A DNA stretch of 64,000 nt from Lacinutrix venerupis. GTDB taxonomy: Bacteria; Bacteroidota; Bacteroidia; Flavobacteriales; Flavobacteriaceae. The position numbers and the translations under genes were made by a program. The notes under the pieces are model-generated. The model was not told where the DNA came from. It made no database searches and was given only the letters and a program-made list of their open reading frames with translations. How positions within the stretch are numbered: position 1 is the first letter of the stretch; each line of letters starts with the position of its first letter. The stretch spans positions 186,001 to 250,000 of the forward strand of contig NZ_RCCH01000002.1 of NCBI RefSeq assembly GCF_003663945.1, in the 5' to 3' direction. Positions 25,597 to 35,769 of the stretch are shown one piece after another.

Positions 25597-26007
25597 CTAA
25601 TTCGATAAATCTGCCAACGTAGTATTTCTAAATATTTCTAGCGTATTATCGCGTACTTTTAGCATGATTTTATTTACAGCACAAGCATTTTCATCTGGAC
25701 AATCGTCGCACTTTTCGTAAAAATTTAAACTTACACAAGGTATCATTGCAATTGGTCCTTCTAAAACTCTCATAACACTAGTCATTTTAATTTCTGAAGC
25801 ATCTTTTAACAAATAGTAACCTCCACCTTTACCTTTTTTAGAACCAAGGATTCCAGATTTTCGAAGAGATAATAGTATACTTTCTAAAAATTTCACAGAA
25901 ATATTTTCACTTTCACTTATAGTTGCTATTTGAATAGGTACTTTTCTATCCTGCTTAGCTAAATAGGTTAGCGCTTTAATTCCGTATTTTGTTTTTTTAG
26001 ATAACAT
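25597..26007 (-). CDS. Rrf2-family transcriptional regulator (sulfur assimilation)
   Basis: 136 residues. N-terminal winged helix (MLSKKTKYGIKALTYLAK, SISVKFLE-like recognition region, KGKGGGYYL wing). Four cysteines follow, at 91, 100, 103 and 109 (PCVSLNFYEKCDDCPDENAC), a spacing that could bind an Fe-S cluster or act as a thiol sensor as in IscR/NsrR/CymR relatives. Positioned directly upstream of the cysHDN promoter and 26 bp after metF, it is the obvious candidate to bind the shared palindromes. A TACTTTTG box just before its ATG suggests an internal promoter in addition to read-through from metF. Confidence 0.9.
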   Translation of the reverse strand: MLSKKTKYGIKALTYLAKQDRKVPIQIATISESENISVKFLESILLSLRKSGILGSKKGKGGGYYLLKDASEIKMTSVMRVLEGPIAMIPCVSLNFYEKCDDCPDENACAVNKIMLKVRDNTLEIFRNTTLADLSN

Positions 26008-26033
26008 GTTACAAAAGTAAGCGTTTTTTATTA

Positions 26034-26987
26034 TTAAAAAACAGCTTCGGCAATTGCTTTTACATTATCACTTTTTCCCATAGAATAATAATGTAAAACA
26101 GGCACACCTGCAGCTTGCAACTCTTTAGATTGCTGGATTGCCCACTCAATTCCTACTTGCCTAACCTGTTTATTAGTATCACACTGCTCTATACTAGTAA
26201 TTAAATCTTGAGGTAAATCTATTTTAAAAACTTGAGGTAATAATTGCAAGTGTTTTTTAATAGCAATAGGTTTAATACCAGGAATAATAGGCACATGTAT
26301 TCCAGCTTTTTTTGCAGCATCCACAAACTCAAAATACTTTTTATTATCAAAAAACATTTGCGTTACTACATAATCTGCTCCAGCATCTACTTTTTCCTTT
26401 AACCGTTTTAAATCGGTTTGTAACGATGGTGCTTCAATATGTTTTTCGGGATAACCAGCAACACCAATACAAAAATCAGAAGTATCGTCAACCTCAACAA
26501 CATCATGTAAATAATTACCACAATTTAAATTCTGAATCTGACTCACCAATTGCGATGCATATTGATGACCTCCTTTACAAGCCTCAAAATATTTTTGATG
26601 ACTCATGGCATCACCACGTAAAGCCATTACATTATTAATCCCTAAATAATGACAATCTACCAACAAATACTCGGTTTCTTCCTTACTAAAACCTCCACAT
26701 AACACATGCGGAACCGTATCTACATCATACTTATGCTTAATTGCAGCGCAAATACCAACCGTTCCTGGTCGCATTCTAGTTATTTTTCTATCTAAAAGAC
26801 CTTGTTTTTCAATATAAATGTACTCTTCTCTTGAGGTTGTTACATCAATAAAAGGTGGATTAAACTCCATTAAAGGATCTATATTATCGTACAAATCCTG
26901 AATGCTTTTTCCTTTTTTAGGCGGAATAATTTCAAACGAAAATAGCGTTTTACCCTTAGCGTTTTTTATATGTTCTGTTACTTTCAT
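26034..26987 (-). CDS. metF: 5,10-methylenetetrahydrofolate reductase
   Basis: 317 residues. TIM-barrel flavoprotein motifs: FSFEIIPPKKG, FIDVTTSREE, NVMALRGDAMS, GADYVVTQMFFDN and VPIIPGIKPI. It makes 5-methyl-THF, the methyl donor for MetH. It is the last biosynthetic gene of the SAM-I-led operon, separated from metH by 110 bp that hold a repeat element. Confidence 0.96.
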   Translation of the reverse strand: MKVTEHIKNAKGKTLFSFEIIPPKKGKSIQDLYDNIDPLMEFNPPFIDVTTSREEYIYIEKQGLLDRKITRMRPGTVGICAAIKHKYDVDTVPHVLCGGFSKEETEYLLVDCHYLGINNVMALRGDAMSHQKYFEACKGGHQYASQLVSQIQNLNCGNYLHDVVEVDDTSDFCIGVAGYPEKHIEAPSLQTDLKRLKEKVDAGADYVVTQMFFDNKKYFEFVDAAKKAGIHVPIIPGIKPIAIKKHLQLLPQVFKIDLPQDLITSIEQCDTNKQVRQVGIEWAIQQSKELQAAGVPVLHYYSMGKSDNVKAIAEAVF

Positions 26988-27022
26988 GTATTACCTAAAA
27001 TTATATCTCAATTATTATTTTG

Positions 27023-27096
27023 GCGTTACCTAAAGGTCGCGCTTTCACTACTCGCTCTCTCTGAGGAGCTCAAACAGACCGTTCAATCACTAACGC
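27023..27096 (-). repeat. Structured interspersed repeat, copy in the metH-metF gap
   Basis: 74 bp bounded by GCGTTA and TAACGC, which pair with each other. Minus-strand order: GCGTTAGTGATTGA, GAGCTCCT, AGAGCGAG, GAAAGC, GTAACGCC. The same blocks in the same order occur at 39069-39163. It starts 1 bp after the metH stop codon, inside the operon. An internal GCTC/GAGC hairpin is common to both copies. Confidence 0.8.
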
Positions 27097-27097
27097 A

Positions 27098-29803
27098 CTA
27101 ATCTGCTAAATTTGGATTTAGCCATTTGGTCGCTTGTTCTATGCTAATATTTTTTCGTTTAGAATAATCTAATAATTGATCTTCCTTAATTTTACCTAAA
27201 CCAAAATACTTAGCCTCAGGATTACCAAAATAATAGCCACTAACACTTGCTGCAGGCCACATGGCAAGACTTTCGGTAAGTTTTACACCAATATTTTCTT
27301 CCACATTTAATAGCTTCCAAATGGTTTGCTTTTCTAAATGATCTGGACACGCAGGATAACCAGGAGCTGGACGAATGCCTTTATAACTTTCCTTAATTAA
27401 TTCTTGGTTAGTTAAACTTTCATCTTGTGCGTAAGCCCAATGTTTTGTTCTCACCTCTTTATGTAGATATTCTGCAAAAGCTTCGGCTAATCTATCTGCT
27501 AACGCTTTAATCATAATCGAATTATAATCGTCGTTTTCAGCCTCAAATTGCTCAGCTAATTCTGCTGTACCAAAACCAGTAGACACGCAAAAAGCACCAA
27601 TATAATCTTGAATCCCTGTTTCTTTTGGAGCAACAAAATCTGCTAACGCATGATTAGGCACGCCTTCTCTTTTCTTTAATTGTTGACGTAAGGTTAGAAA
27701 TTTAATTTTATCTTCACTTGTAAGACCTCTAGACTGCGCTCGAGGCGACAAACTCACCTCTATATCATCATCATTTATGGTATTTGCAGGAAACAACCCA
27801 AAAATGGCTTTTGCTTTCAATAGCTTTTCATCAAAAATTCTTTTTAATAATTCTTGAGCATCTTTAAATAATTCTGTCGCTTGACTTCCAACTACGCTAT
27901 CAGTTAAAATATCAGGATACTTTCCATGTAAATCCCAACTTCTAAAAAAAGGAGACCAATCTATATACGCTTCTAATTTTGTAATATCAAAATCATCAAT
28001 TATTTGAATTCCTAATTGTTTTGGCTTCACAATTTTAGAGGTTTGCCAATCTATTTTATATTTTCTTTTTCTAGCCTCTTCAATGCTTATGTAGTCTTTT
28101 TGTTTGGTTCTGTTTAAGAATTTTTCCCTAAACACATCGTATTCTTCTCTAATTTGCTCTTTATAAACAACATTATTTTTATTTAGTAATTCGCCAACAA
28201 CTGTTACTGCTCTTGATGCATCATTAATATGTACTACAGCATCTTTATAATGAGGTGCAATTTTAACCGAAGTATGTGCTTTAGACGTGGTTGCTCCTCC
28301 AATTATCAAAGGAATATCAAGATTTTGCTTTTCCATTTCTTTGGACACATAAACCATTTCATCTAACGATGGTGTAATTAAACCACTTAAACCAATAATA
28401 TCAACCTGCTCTTTTATAGCAGTATCAATTATTTTTTCTGGCGGAACCATAACACCTAAATCTATAATCTGGTAATTATTACAACCTAAAACTACACTCA
28501 CAATATTTTTACCAATATCATGCACATCACCTTTTACGGTTGCCATTAAAATTTTCCCAGCAAACTCTTGTTTTCCGTCTTTTTCGGCTTCAATAAATGG
28601 TTGCAAATAAGCTACAGCTTTTTTCATGACTCTAGCCGATTTTACTACTTGTGGCAAAAACATTTTTCCGCTTCCAAATAAATCTCCAACCACACTCATA
28701 CCTTGCATTAAATGACCTTCAATAACCTCAATTGGTCTTGAAACAGATTGTCTTGCTTCTTCAACATCTTCAATTATATATGTATCAATCCCTTTTACTA
28801 AAGCATGTGTAATTTTGCTTTGCAAGTCGGTATTTCTCCATTCTTGAACCGTTTCTGTAGATTCTTTTTTATTTCCTTTTACGGTTTCGGCAAATTCCAA
28901 TAAACGCTCAGTAGCATCCTCACGTCTGTCAAACAAAACGTCTTCAACACATTGTAATAATTCCTTATCAATTTCATCGTAAATCTCCAACATCGTTGGG
29001 TTTACAATTCCTAAATTCATTCCGTTTTTTATGGCATGAAATAAAAATGAAGAATGCATAGCCTCACGCACAGTATTGTTTCCTCTAAAAGAAAAGGACA
29101 CATTACTTACACCACCAGACACATTAGCAAACGGTAAATTTTGTCTAATCCACTTTGTTGCATTAAAAAAGTCTAATGCATTTTTACGATGTTCTTCCAT
29201 TCCGGTTGCCACAGGAAAAATATTAGGATCAAAAATGATGTCTTGTGGAGGGAAACCCACTGTGTTTACTAATATATCATAAGAACGCTTACAAATTTCT
29301 ATTCTACGATCATAAGTATCTGCTTGACCATTTTCATCAAAAGCCATTACAATTACAGCAGCTCCATAACGTTTTACTAGTTTAGCTTGACGTATAAACT
29401 CGGTTTCTCCTTCTTTTAAACTTATAGAGTTTACAACAGATTTCCCTTGAACCACCTTTAAACCTGCCTCAATAATTTCCCATTTAGAGCTATCAATCAT
29501 TATAGGAATTCTGGAAATATCAGGCTCTGAAGCAATGAGGTTTAAAAAAGTAGTCATGGCATGTACACCATCCAACATGCCTTCATCCATGTTGACGTCT
29601 AAAATTTGTGCACCACCTTCTACCTGGTCTCTAGCGACATCTAAAGCTTCGCTATATTTTTCTTCTTTTATTAAACGTAAAAATTTACGAGAACCAGTAA
29701 CATTGGTACGTTCTCCGACGTTAATAAAATTACTTTCTGGCGTTACAATTAAGGGTTCTAAACCTGAAAGTGTTAAATATTTTTTACAATCGCTTTCTGC
29801 CAT
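27098..29803 (-). CDS. metH: Methionine synthase MetH, folate/cobalamin/activation part
   Basis: 901 residues corresponding to modules 2-4 of E. coli MetH. Order: pterin-binding domain ([16 protein letters not shown], about 20-290), cobalamin cap and B12 domain with the cobalt-ligating motif GDVHDIGKN (about 330-560), and the SAM-dependent reactivation domain (about 590-900, with [12 protein letters not shown]). The homocysteine module is encoded separately upstream and overlaps by one base (TAATG), so the two chains are made together. B12-dependent; cytosolic. Confidence 0.97.
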   Translation of the reverse strand: MAESDCKKYLTLSGLEPLIVTPESNFINVGERTNVTGSRKFLRLIKEEKYSEALDVARDQVEGGAQILDVNMDEGMLDGVHAMTTFLNLIASEPDISRIPIMIDSSKWEIIEAGLKVVQGKSVVNSISLKEGETEFIRQAKLVKRYGAAVIVMAFDENGQADTYDRRIEICKRSYDILVNTVGFPPQDIIFDPNIFPVATGMEEHRKNALDFFNATKWIRQNLPFANVSGGVSNVSFSFRGNNTVREAMHSSFLFHAIKNGMNLGIVNPTMLEIYDEIDKELLQCVEDVLFDRREDATERLLEFAETVKGNKKESTETVQEWRNTDLQSKITHALVKGIDTYIIEDVEEARQSVSRPIEVIEGHLMQGMSVVGDLFGSGKMFLPQVVKSARVMKKAVAYLQPFIEAEKDGKQEFAGKILMATVKGDVHDIGKNIVSVVLGCNNYQIIDLGVMVPPEKIIDTAIKEQVDIIGLSGLITPSLDEMVYVSKEMEKQNLDIPLIIGGATTSKAHTSVKIAPHYKDAVVHINDASRAVTVVGELLNKNNVVYKEQIREEYDVFREKFLNRTKQKDYISIEEARKRKYKIDWQTSKIVKPKQLGIQIIDDFDITKLEAYIDWSPFFRSWDLHGKYPDILTDSVVGSQATELFKDAQELLKRIFDEKLLKAKAIFGLFPANTINDDDIEVSLSPRAQSRGLTSEDKIKFLTLRQQLKKREGVPNHALADFVAPKETGIQDYIGAFCVSTGFGTAELAEQFEAENDDYNSIMIKALADRLAEAFAEYLHKEVRTKHWAYAQDESLTNQELIKESYKGIRPAPGYPACPDHLEKQTIWKLLNVEENIGVKLTESLAMWPAASVSGYYFGNPEAKYFGLGKIKEDQLLDYSKRKNISIEQATKWLNPNLAD

Positions 29804-30804
29804 TACGATAATGCTTTAATTTTACGTGGTTCGTATTTTTTAACAACTTCAGCAATAGCTTTTATATGTTCTGGATTTGTACCACAACAACCACCAATAA
29901 TATTTATTAAATTGTCTTTTAAATAGGCCTCAATAAAGTTTTTCATTTCTTCTGGAGTTTGATCGTACTCTCCAAAAGCATTTGGTAATCCTGCATTTGG
30001 GTGTGCAGAAGTAAAAAAATCTGTTTGACTTGACAGACGTTTTAAATAAGGTTGCAATTGCTCTGCACCTAATGCACAATTAAAACCAACACTTAACAAT
30101 GGCACATGAGAAATAGAAGTTAAAAAAGCTTCTACGGTTTGACCAGACAATGTACGACCAGAAGCATCTGTTATGGTACCAGATACCATAATTGGAATAT
30201 CTATGTTTTTTTCTTCTTTTACTTCTTCAATTGCAAATAATGCTGCTTTTGCATTGAGTGTATCAAAAATAGTTTCGACTAACAATAAATCTACACCTCC
30301 ATCAATTAAGGCTTCTACTTGTTGCTTGTAGGCAATTCGCAATTCATCAAAAGTTACAGCTCTAAATTCTGGTCTATTAACATCTGGACTAAGGCTTGCA
30401 GTACGATTAGTTGGCCCAATGCTTCCTGCCACAAAACGTGGTTTTTCAGGATTTGCATTAGTAAATTCTGTTGCAACATATTTAGCAATTTTAGCGGATT
30501 CAAAATTAAGCTCATAAACCAAATTTTCCATATCGTAATCTGCCATAGCGATGGTTGTACCTGAAAATGTATTGGTTTCGACTATATCTGCTCCAGCTTC
30601 AAAATACTTACGATGTACATCTGCGATTGCATTGGGCTGTGTTAATGATAGTAAATCGTTATTTCCTTTTAAAGAAGATGGATAGTCTTTAAAACGGTCT
30701 CCTCTAAAATCTTCTTCGGTAAAATTATAGCGTTGTAACATGGTACCCATTGCACCATCAAGTACTAGAATTCGTTTTTGTATTTCGTTATAAATATTTG
30801 CCAT
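29803..30804 (-). CDS. metH: Methionine synthase MetH, homocysteine-binding part
   Basis: 333 residues equal to module 1 of Met[13 protein letters not shown]-type start (here [18 protein letters not shown]), [27 protein letters not shown] and [13 protein letters not shown]. Cys in NCALG and the CC pair are the expected zinc ligands that activate homocysteine. It lacks folate and B12 domains. It is translationally coupled to the 901-residue partner, the split arrangement usual in Bacteroidota. Confidence 0.96.
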   Translation of the reverse strand: MANIYNEIQKRILVLDGAMGTMLQRYNFTEEDFRGDRFKDYPSSLKGNNDLLSLTQPNAIADVHRKYFEAGADIVETNTFSGTTIAMADYDMENLVYELNFESAKIAKYVATEFTNANPEKPRFVAGSIGPTNRTASLSPDVNRPEFRAVTFDELRIAYKQQVEALIDGGVDLLLVETIFDTLNAKAALFAIEEVKEEKNIDIPIMVSGTITDASGRTLSGQTVEAFLTSISHVPLLSVGFNCALGAEQLQPYLKRLSSQTDFFTSAHPNAGLPNAFGEYDQTPEEMKNFIEAYLKDNLINIIGGCCGTNPEHIKAIAEVVKKYEPRKIKALS

Positions 30805-30813
30805 ATTCTATTT

Positions 30814-31104
30814 TTACAAATAAGATTCTACATTTTGCCATGGACCTCCATTTATTGCATCTATGTCATTTTCTTCTAAAATATCTTTAGCACGTTCGCT
30901 TCTTGCTCCACTTCGGCAACATGTAGTTATTGGTTTTTCAAGTGCTTTTATTTGTGTGATTTCGTCTTCTAAATCATCTAAAACAATATGCAACGCATCT
31001 TTAACGTGACCTTCGTTATACTCCGCATCAGTTCTGACATCAAGTACTATAGCATCTTTATCTAGATACTCTTGAATGTGCTTAAATTCTGGATTACTAC
31101 TCAT
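30814..31104 (-). CDS. Rhodanese-like domain protein
   Basis: 96 residues, a single rhodanese fold: AIVLDVRTDAEYNEGHV then the active-site loop TTCCRSGARSERAKDIL, where the second Cys is the expected persulfide-forming residue. It is probably cytosolic (no signal peptide). Placed between metZ and metH in the methionine operon, 14 and 9 bp from its neighbours, it may supply or scavenge sulfane sulfur for the sulfhydrylases; that is inference from context. Confidence 0.88.
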   Translation of the reverse strand: MSSNPEFKHIQEYLDKDAIVLDVRTDAEYNEGHVKDALHIVLDDLEDEITQIKALEKPITTCCRSGARSERAKDILEENDIDAINGGPWQNVESYL

Positions 31105-31118
31105 AATTTATATTTTAA

Positions 31119-32288
31119 TTAAGCTTCTAAAGCTTGTTTTAAATCGTTAATAATATCTTCTGGATGCTCTAACCCAACCGAAATACGTACCAAACCACCT
31201 GTAATTCCGGTTTGTAATCTTTCTTCTTCAGTTAATTTTGCATGTGTTGTAGACGCTGGATGTGTTACAATGGTACGCGTATCTCCTAAATTTGCAGAAA
31301 GTGATAATAGTTTAATATTATTTAAAAATTGTTTTCCAGCCGCAACACCACCTTTAACTTCAAAAGCAACAATGCTTCCTCCTGCTTTCATTTGCTTTTT
31401 AGCCAAATCGTGTTGTGGATGTGATTTTAAAAAAGGATATTTTACAAGGTTAACTTTATCGTGACCTTCTAAAAAAGTTGCTACTTTTAAAGCATTATCA
31501 CAATGTCTGTCTAACCTTACTGCTAGTGTTTCTAAACTTTTTGAAAATACCCAAGCATTAAAAGGCGATAAAGAAGGTCCTGTATTACGAGAAAATAAAT
31601 AGATTTTTTTTATTAAATCTGCACTACCAACTGTAATACCACCAAGTACACGACCTTGTCCATCTATTAATTTGGTAGCTGAATGAATTACTAAATCTGC
31701 ACCAAATTTAATAGGTTGTTGTAAATATGGTGTAGCAAAACAATTATCTATAATTAATATGATGTTGTGCTTTTTGGCAATGTTTCCTATGGCTTCCAAA
31801 TCCAAAACATCTATAGCTGGATTGGTTGGACTTTCAGCATAAATAACTTTTGTATTAGGTTGAATTAAACTTTCAATGGTTTCAATTTCATCTATTTTAA
31901 AATAGCTAGTCGAAATATTCCATTTTGGAAGTATGTTTTTAAACATGGTTTGTGTGGATCCAAATACACTTCTGCAAGACAAAATATGGTCTCCTGAATT
32001 TAATAATGCTGCTAAAGTTGAAAACACTGCTGACATACCTGAAGCAAAAGCGTAACCACTTTCTGCGCTTTCCATTTTACAGATTTTATCTATAAACTCT
32101 GTTGTATTTGGATTGGAATACCGACTGTAAATATTACGTTCTTTCTCGTCTGCAAAAGAGGCACGCATATCTTCAGCATCTTCAAAAACATAACTTGATG
32201 TTAAGTATAAAGGTGTTGAGTGCTCTAAAAATTGAGAACGCTCTGTTTGTGTTCGAATGGCTTGGGTTTCGAAGTTGTTAGTGCTCAT
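31119..32288 (-). CDS. metZ: O-succinyl/acetyl-homoserine sulfhydrylase (MetZ type)
   Basis: 389 residues, Cys/Met-metabolism PLP enzyme. PLP lysine in HSATKLIDGQGRVLGG, plus YSRYSNPNTTEF and ESPTNPAIDVLD. The IDGQGR signature after the lysine is typical of MetZ rather than of cystathionine gamma-synthase. It would convert an activated homoserine and sulfide to homocysteine, a step also expected of the metY gene product in the same operon. Two bp from the fusion gene that makes its substrate. Confidence 0.9.
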   Translation of the reverse strand: MSTNNFETQAIRTQTERSQFLEHSTPLYLTSSYVFEDAEDMRASFADEKERNIYSRYSNPNTTEFIDKICKMESAESGYAFASGMSAVFSTLAALLNSGDHILSCRSVFGSTQTMFKNILPKWNISTSYFKIDEIETIESLIQPNTKVIYAESPTNPAIDVLDLEAIGNIAKKHNIILIIDNCFATPYLQQPIKFGADLVIHSATKLIDGQGRVLGGITVGSADLIKKIYLFSRNTGPSLSPFNAWVFSKSLETLAVRLDRHCDNALKVATFLEGHDKVNLVKYPFLKSHPQHDLAKKQMKAGGSIVAFEVKGGVAAGKQFLNNIKLLSLSANLGDTRTIVTHPASTTHAKLTEEERLQTGITGGLVRISVGLEHPEDIINDLKQALEA

Positions 32289-32290
32289 TA

Positions 32291-35200
32291 TTAATTATTT
32301 CTTTCTGTTAGTCTTAAAATATCTCCAAAAACACCTCTTGCTGTAACAGATGCTCCTGCTCCTGCTCCTTGAATTACTATTGGGTTTTCGCCATAACTTT
32401 CGGTATATATTTCGAAAATAGAATCTGCTCCCTTTAATGCTCCCAAAGGAGATTGACTTGGAACTGACACTAATTTAACTTCTAATATCGCTCCTTTTTC
32501 ATGCGATAAATCACCATGTAAATCGCCTATATAACGCAGCACATGGTTTTCTTTTTGAATTTCTTTTTGCTGCTGAAATTCTTGATTCATTTCGCTAAAC
32601 GATTCTAAAAACTTTGAAGTTTCAATTTCTCTAAGTTGTTCTGGAATTAAATTTTGAATATTAACATCCTCAATTTCATTATGTAAATCTAGCTCTCTGG
32701 CTAAAATCAATAATTTTCTTGCTACATCATTTCCGCTTAAGTCTTCTCTTGGATTTGGCTCTGTATAACCTTTATCTAATGCTTGTTGTAATGCTTGAGA
32801 AAATGAAATATTTTGAGAAGAAAAGGTATTAAACAAATAACTTAGCGAGCCTGAAAACACACCACGAATTCTCACTATGTTTTCTCCAGAAAGATGTAAT
32901 AATTTAATAGTATCTATTAAAGGTAATCCTGCACCAACATTAGTTTCGTATAAATATTTTTTTTGATTCTTATCTAATGTTTCTCGTAATTGATTATAAA
33001 ATTTAAAATCGATAGTATTTGCTATTTTATTAGACGATACCAAATCGAATCCTTCTTCAACAAGTTTTATATAGTTATTTACAAAGGTTCTACTTGATGT
33101 ATTATCTATTGCTACTAAATTTTCTAAATGATTATTTTTTGCAAAATGAAACACATCGTCAATTACATAATTCTCACCTTTTGTTTTTAAATTCTCTTTC
33201 CAATTTGCATCGATTCCTTTTCGGTTAAATAGTACTTTTTTAGAATTAGCTATTGCAAAAATATTAAGTTTAATGCCTTTACGTTTTTCTATATCTTTAG
33301 CTGAAGCTATAATTTGATTTATTAGTTCGCTACCAACTAAACCATGACCAAAAATGGCTAGGTTTATTTTTTTAGAAATTCCGAAAATTTCACCATGAAT
33401 AACATTTAATGCTTTATTAAGTTCATTTTTTTTAATTACAATACTCACATTTTCGCCTGTAATGGTATTATTGAAGAGTAATGGAATAATCTGGTTTTTA
33501 ATTAAAGCGTTAAACGGTTTATGGAATGTGCTGAGCTCTTGACCAATTATTGATATTACAGACACATCGTCTATTACACTAATTTTATTAATGTCTTGAG
33601 AGTAAAAATCGTTTTCAAACTCTTGTTCTAAAACAATTACGGCTTTAGATGCTTTTTCAGCATCGATAACTAATCCAATTCCACGTTCTGACGAGCCTTG
33701 AGAAATAATACTTACACTAATATTTTCTTTACTTAAAGCACCAAAAATTCTAGCATCTACACCTACTTTACCCAATAAACCACGACCTTCTATATTTATT
33801 AAAGCCACATTGTCTAAAACAGACAATGAACGTATGCCTTTATCTTTATTTTGTGCTGTAATTATTGTGCCTTTGTCTTCTGGATTAAATGTATTTAAAA
33901 TACGGAGTGGAATATTTTTTTCTATTAAAGGAATTATAGTTTTGGCATGTAAAATAGTTGTTCCAAAATTTGCTAGCTCATTAGCTTCGGTAAAAGATAA
34001 TCTTTCAATTTTTTTTGCATCTTCTACTAAATCTGGATTTGCAGTATAAATTCCGTTAACATGTGTGTAATTTTGCAATTCTTCTGCATCTAAATAATTT
34101 GCCAATAATGATGCTGTATAATTACTACCATTTCTCCCTAAAGTGGTTGTTTTGTTGTCTTTATTAGAGGCTATAAAACCTGTAACTATATTTACTGTAG
34201 TACCATTATTTTGTTTAAAATAATCGATTACATTTTTTTTAGACAAGGCATCAATTGGCTTTGCATTACCAAAAGTATCATCTGTTTTTATTAGAGTTCT
34301 AGCATCTGCTATTTTAGCATTAATATTTTTATTTTCTAATAGAGCTGTAATTAATTTAGCCGAAATTAATTCGCCTTGCGCCAAAACTTCATCTTTTATT
34401 TTTTGATTATAGTCACCAAGTAATTGCACACCTTCAAATAAACTATCGAGTCTTGAAAACTCTTCTTCAAAACCAATATTTATTACTTCTTTTTGGTAAC
34501 TTTTAAAAGCTTCTAATTGCTCTATATAACTTTGGTTTTTTACTGCTTTTTCTAAAATAGCCTCTAATTGGTTGGTAGCGCTTCCTCTTGCAGAAACAAT
34601 TACAGCAATATTTTCTTGATCTTTAACTTTATTTTCTATTATAGAAATTACTCTACTTAAACCTTCTCCATTGGCTAAGGACTTTCCTCCAAATTTTAAT
34701 ACCTTCATTTTTTTCTCTTTTACTTTAGGTTTAAAAATGCCTTTAATTATATTTTCTAATTGTTCAAATTCTATTAAAAAAGCATCATGCCCATGAATGG
34801 AATTTATTTCGTTATAGGTAACATTTGGATGTGTTAACGCTAATTGTTTTTGTGTTTCTCGGTTTTCTTCAGCAGTAAAAAACAAATCGGAATCTACTGC
34901 AACTATTGTTATTTTAGATTGAATAACATCTAACACGTTTTTATTTGGCTCTCGATTTTTAGTAACATCAATTGTGCGTAATAATTGATTCATTAATTTA
35001 TAAGCCGAAAGCTGAAAACGCTCTTGTAATTTGTTACCATGATGAAGCAACCAACTCTCTACATTAAAGATTTCTAGCTCTTTATTTTTAGAACGTTGAA
35101 ACCTTGATTTAAAAGATTCTGGTGTACGATAACACAACATCGCGTGCATACGTGCATCGTGTACTGGGTTTTTAGAATTTACTAAAAACTGCTCTTGTAT

Positions 35201-35686
35201 TTGGCAATTTGCCATAAGCCAATCTGTAGCTTTCCAATCTGTAGCAACAGGTATAAAATGTGTAGCCAAATTGGGCTTTAAAACAACCATTTCCCAAGCA
35301 ATGCCTCCACCAAGTGAGCCACCAATAACAGCGAAAAGCGATTTTATTTTAAGTTTTTCTAATCCTATTAAAAATAGCTTTGCAATATCTCTAGCTATAA
35401 AATCTTTATAATTTTCTATTAAAAAACCATCGTAACCATTTCCAGGAATATTAAAGGCTAAAACAGTATATTCTTTAGTATCTATAACTTTATCCTTACC
35501 AACTAACTCTGACCACCAACCATCGTTTCCAGCAACATTACTGTTACCTGTTAAGGCATGATTAACTAATACAATTGGAGCTGTATGTAATGCTTTACCA
35601 AAAAGTTGATAAGACAGTTTTATTTTAACTGACTTCCCGTTTTGGGTAGCATAATCTATATTCTCTATGTATTGTAAATCTTTCAT
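32291..35686 (-). CDS. MetX-like acyltransferase / aspartokinase / homoserine dehydrogenase fusion
   Basis: 1131 residues, three enzymes in one chain. Residues 1-322 are a MetX-type alpha/beta hydrolase (VNHALTGNSN, nucleophile S124 in GGSLGG, D267, H300 in HGHDAFL). Residues 327-770 are aspartokinase (VLKFGGKSLANG) with two ACT domains (about 620-770). Residues 772-1131 are homoserine dehydrogenase (NAD-binding GHGLVG at 780-785; NVGAGLPLI, GSLSYLF, DLSGNDVARKL). It covers aspartate to aspartyl phosphate, aspartate semialdehyde to homoserine, and homoserine to its O-acyl ester. The ThrA-like part carries the ACT domains that usually bind threonine. It lies between the two sulfhydrylase genes. 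Confidence 0.93.
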   Translation of the reverse strand: MKDLQYIENIDYATQNGKSVKIKLSYQLFGKALHTAPIVLVNHALTGNSNVAGNDGWWSELVGKDKVIDTKEYTVLAFNIPGNGYDGFLIENYKDFIARDIAKLFLIGLEKLKIKSLFAVIGGSLGGGIAWEMVVLKPNLATHFIPVATDWKATDWLMANCQIQEQFLVNSKNPVHDARMHAMLCYRTPESFKSRFQRSKNKELEIFNVESWLLHHGNKLQERFQLSAYKLMNQLLRTIDVTKNREPNKNVLDVIQSKITIVAVDSDLFFTAEENRETQKQLALTHPNVTYNEINSIHGHDAFLIEFEQLENIIKGIFKPKVKEKKMKVLKFGGKSLANGEGLSRVISIIENKVKDQENIAVIVSARGSATNQLEAILEKAVKNQSYIEQLEAFKSYQKEVINIGFEEEFSRLDSLFEGVQLLGDYNQKIKDEVLAQGELISAKLITALLENKNINAKIADARTLIKTDDTFGNAKPIDALSKKNVIDYFKQNNGTTVNIVTGFIASNKDNKTTTLGRNGSNYTASLLANYLDAEELQNYTHVNGIYTANPDLVEDAKKIERLSFTEANELANFGTTILHAKTIIPLIEKNIPLRILNTFNPEDKGTIITAQNKDKGIRSLSVLDNVALINIEGRGLLGKVGVDARIFGALSKENISVSIISQGSSERGIGLVIDAEKASKAVIVLEQEFENDFYSQDINKISVIDDVSVISIIGQELSTFHKPFNALIKNQIIPLLFNNTITGENVSIVIKKNELNKALNVIHGEIFGISKKINLAIFGHGLVGSELINQIIASAKDIEKRKGIKLNIFAIANSKKVLFNRKGIDANWKENLKTKGENYVIDDVFHFAKNNHLENLVAIDNTSSRTFVNNYIKLVEEGFDLVSSNKIANTIDFKFYNQLRETLDKNQKKYLYETNVGAGLPLIDTIKLLHLSGENIVRIRGVFSGSLSYLFNTFSSQNISFSQALQQALDKGYTEPNPREDLSGNDVARKLLILARELDLHNEIEDVNIQNLIPEQLREIETSKFLESFSEMNQEFQQQKEIQKENHVLRYIGDLHGDLSHEKGAILEVKLVSVPSQSPLGALKGADSIFEIYTESYGENPIVIQGAGAGASVTARGVFGDILRLTERNN

Positions 35687-35769
35687 TTTTAAAATTTGAA
35701 ATAAGCCTCACATTTTAAATGGCAATTAAAATGCGTAGCCATTTCTACTATATAATTAAAATTATATTA

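Noticed and set aside
27098-30804. metH in two frames as a frameshift or assembly error
   Set aside because: The join is a clean TAATG overlap at a domain boundary, and the split form is normal in Bacteroidota.
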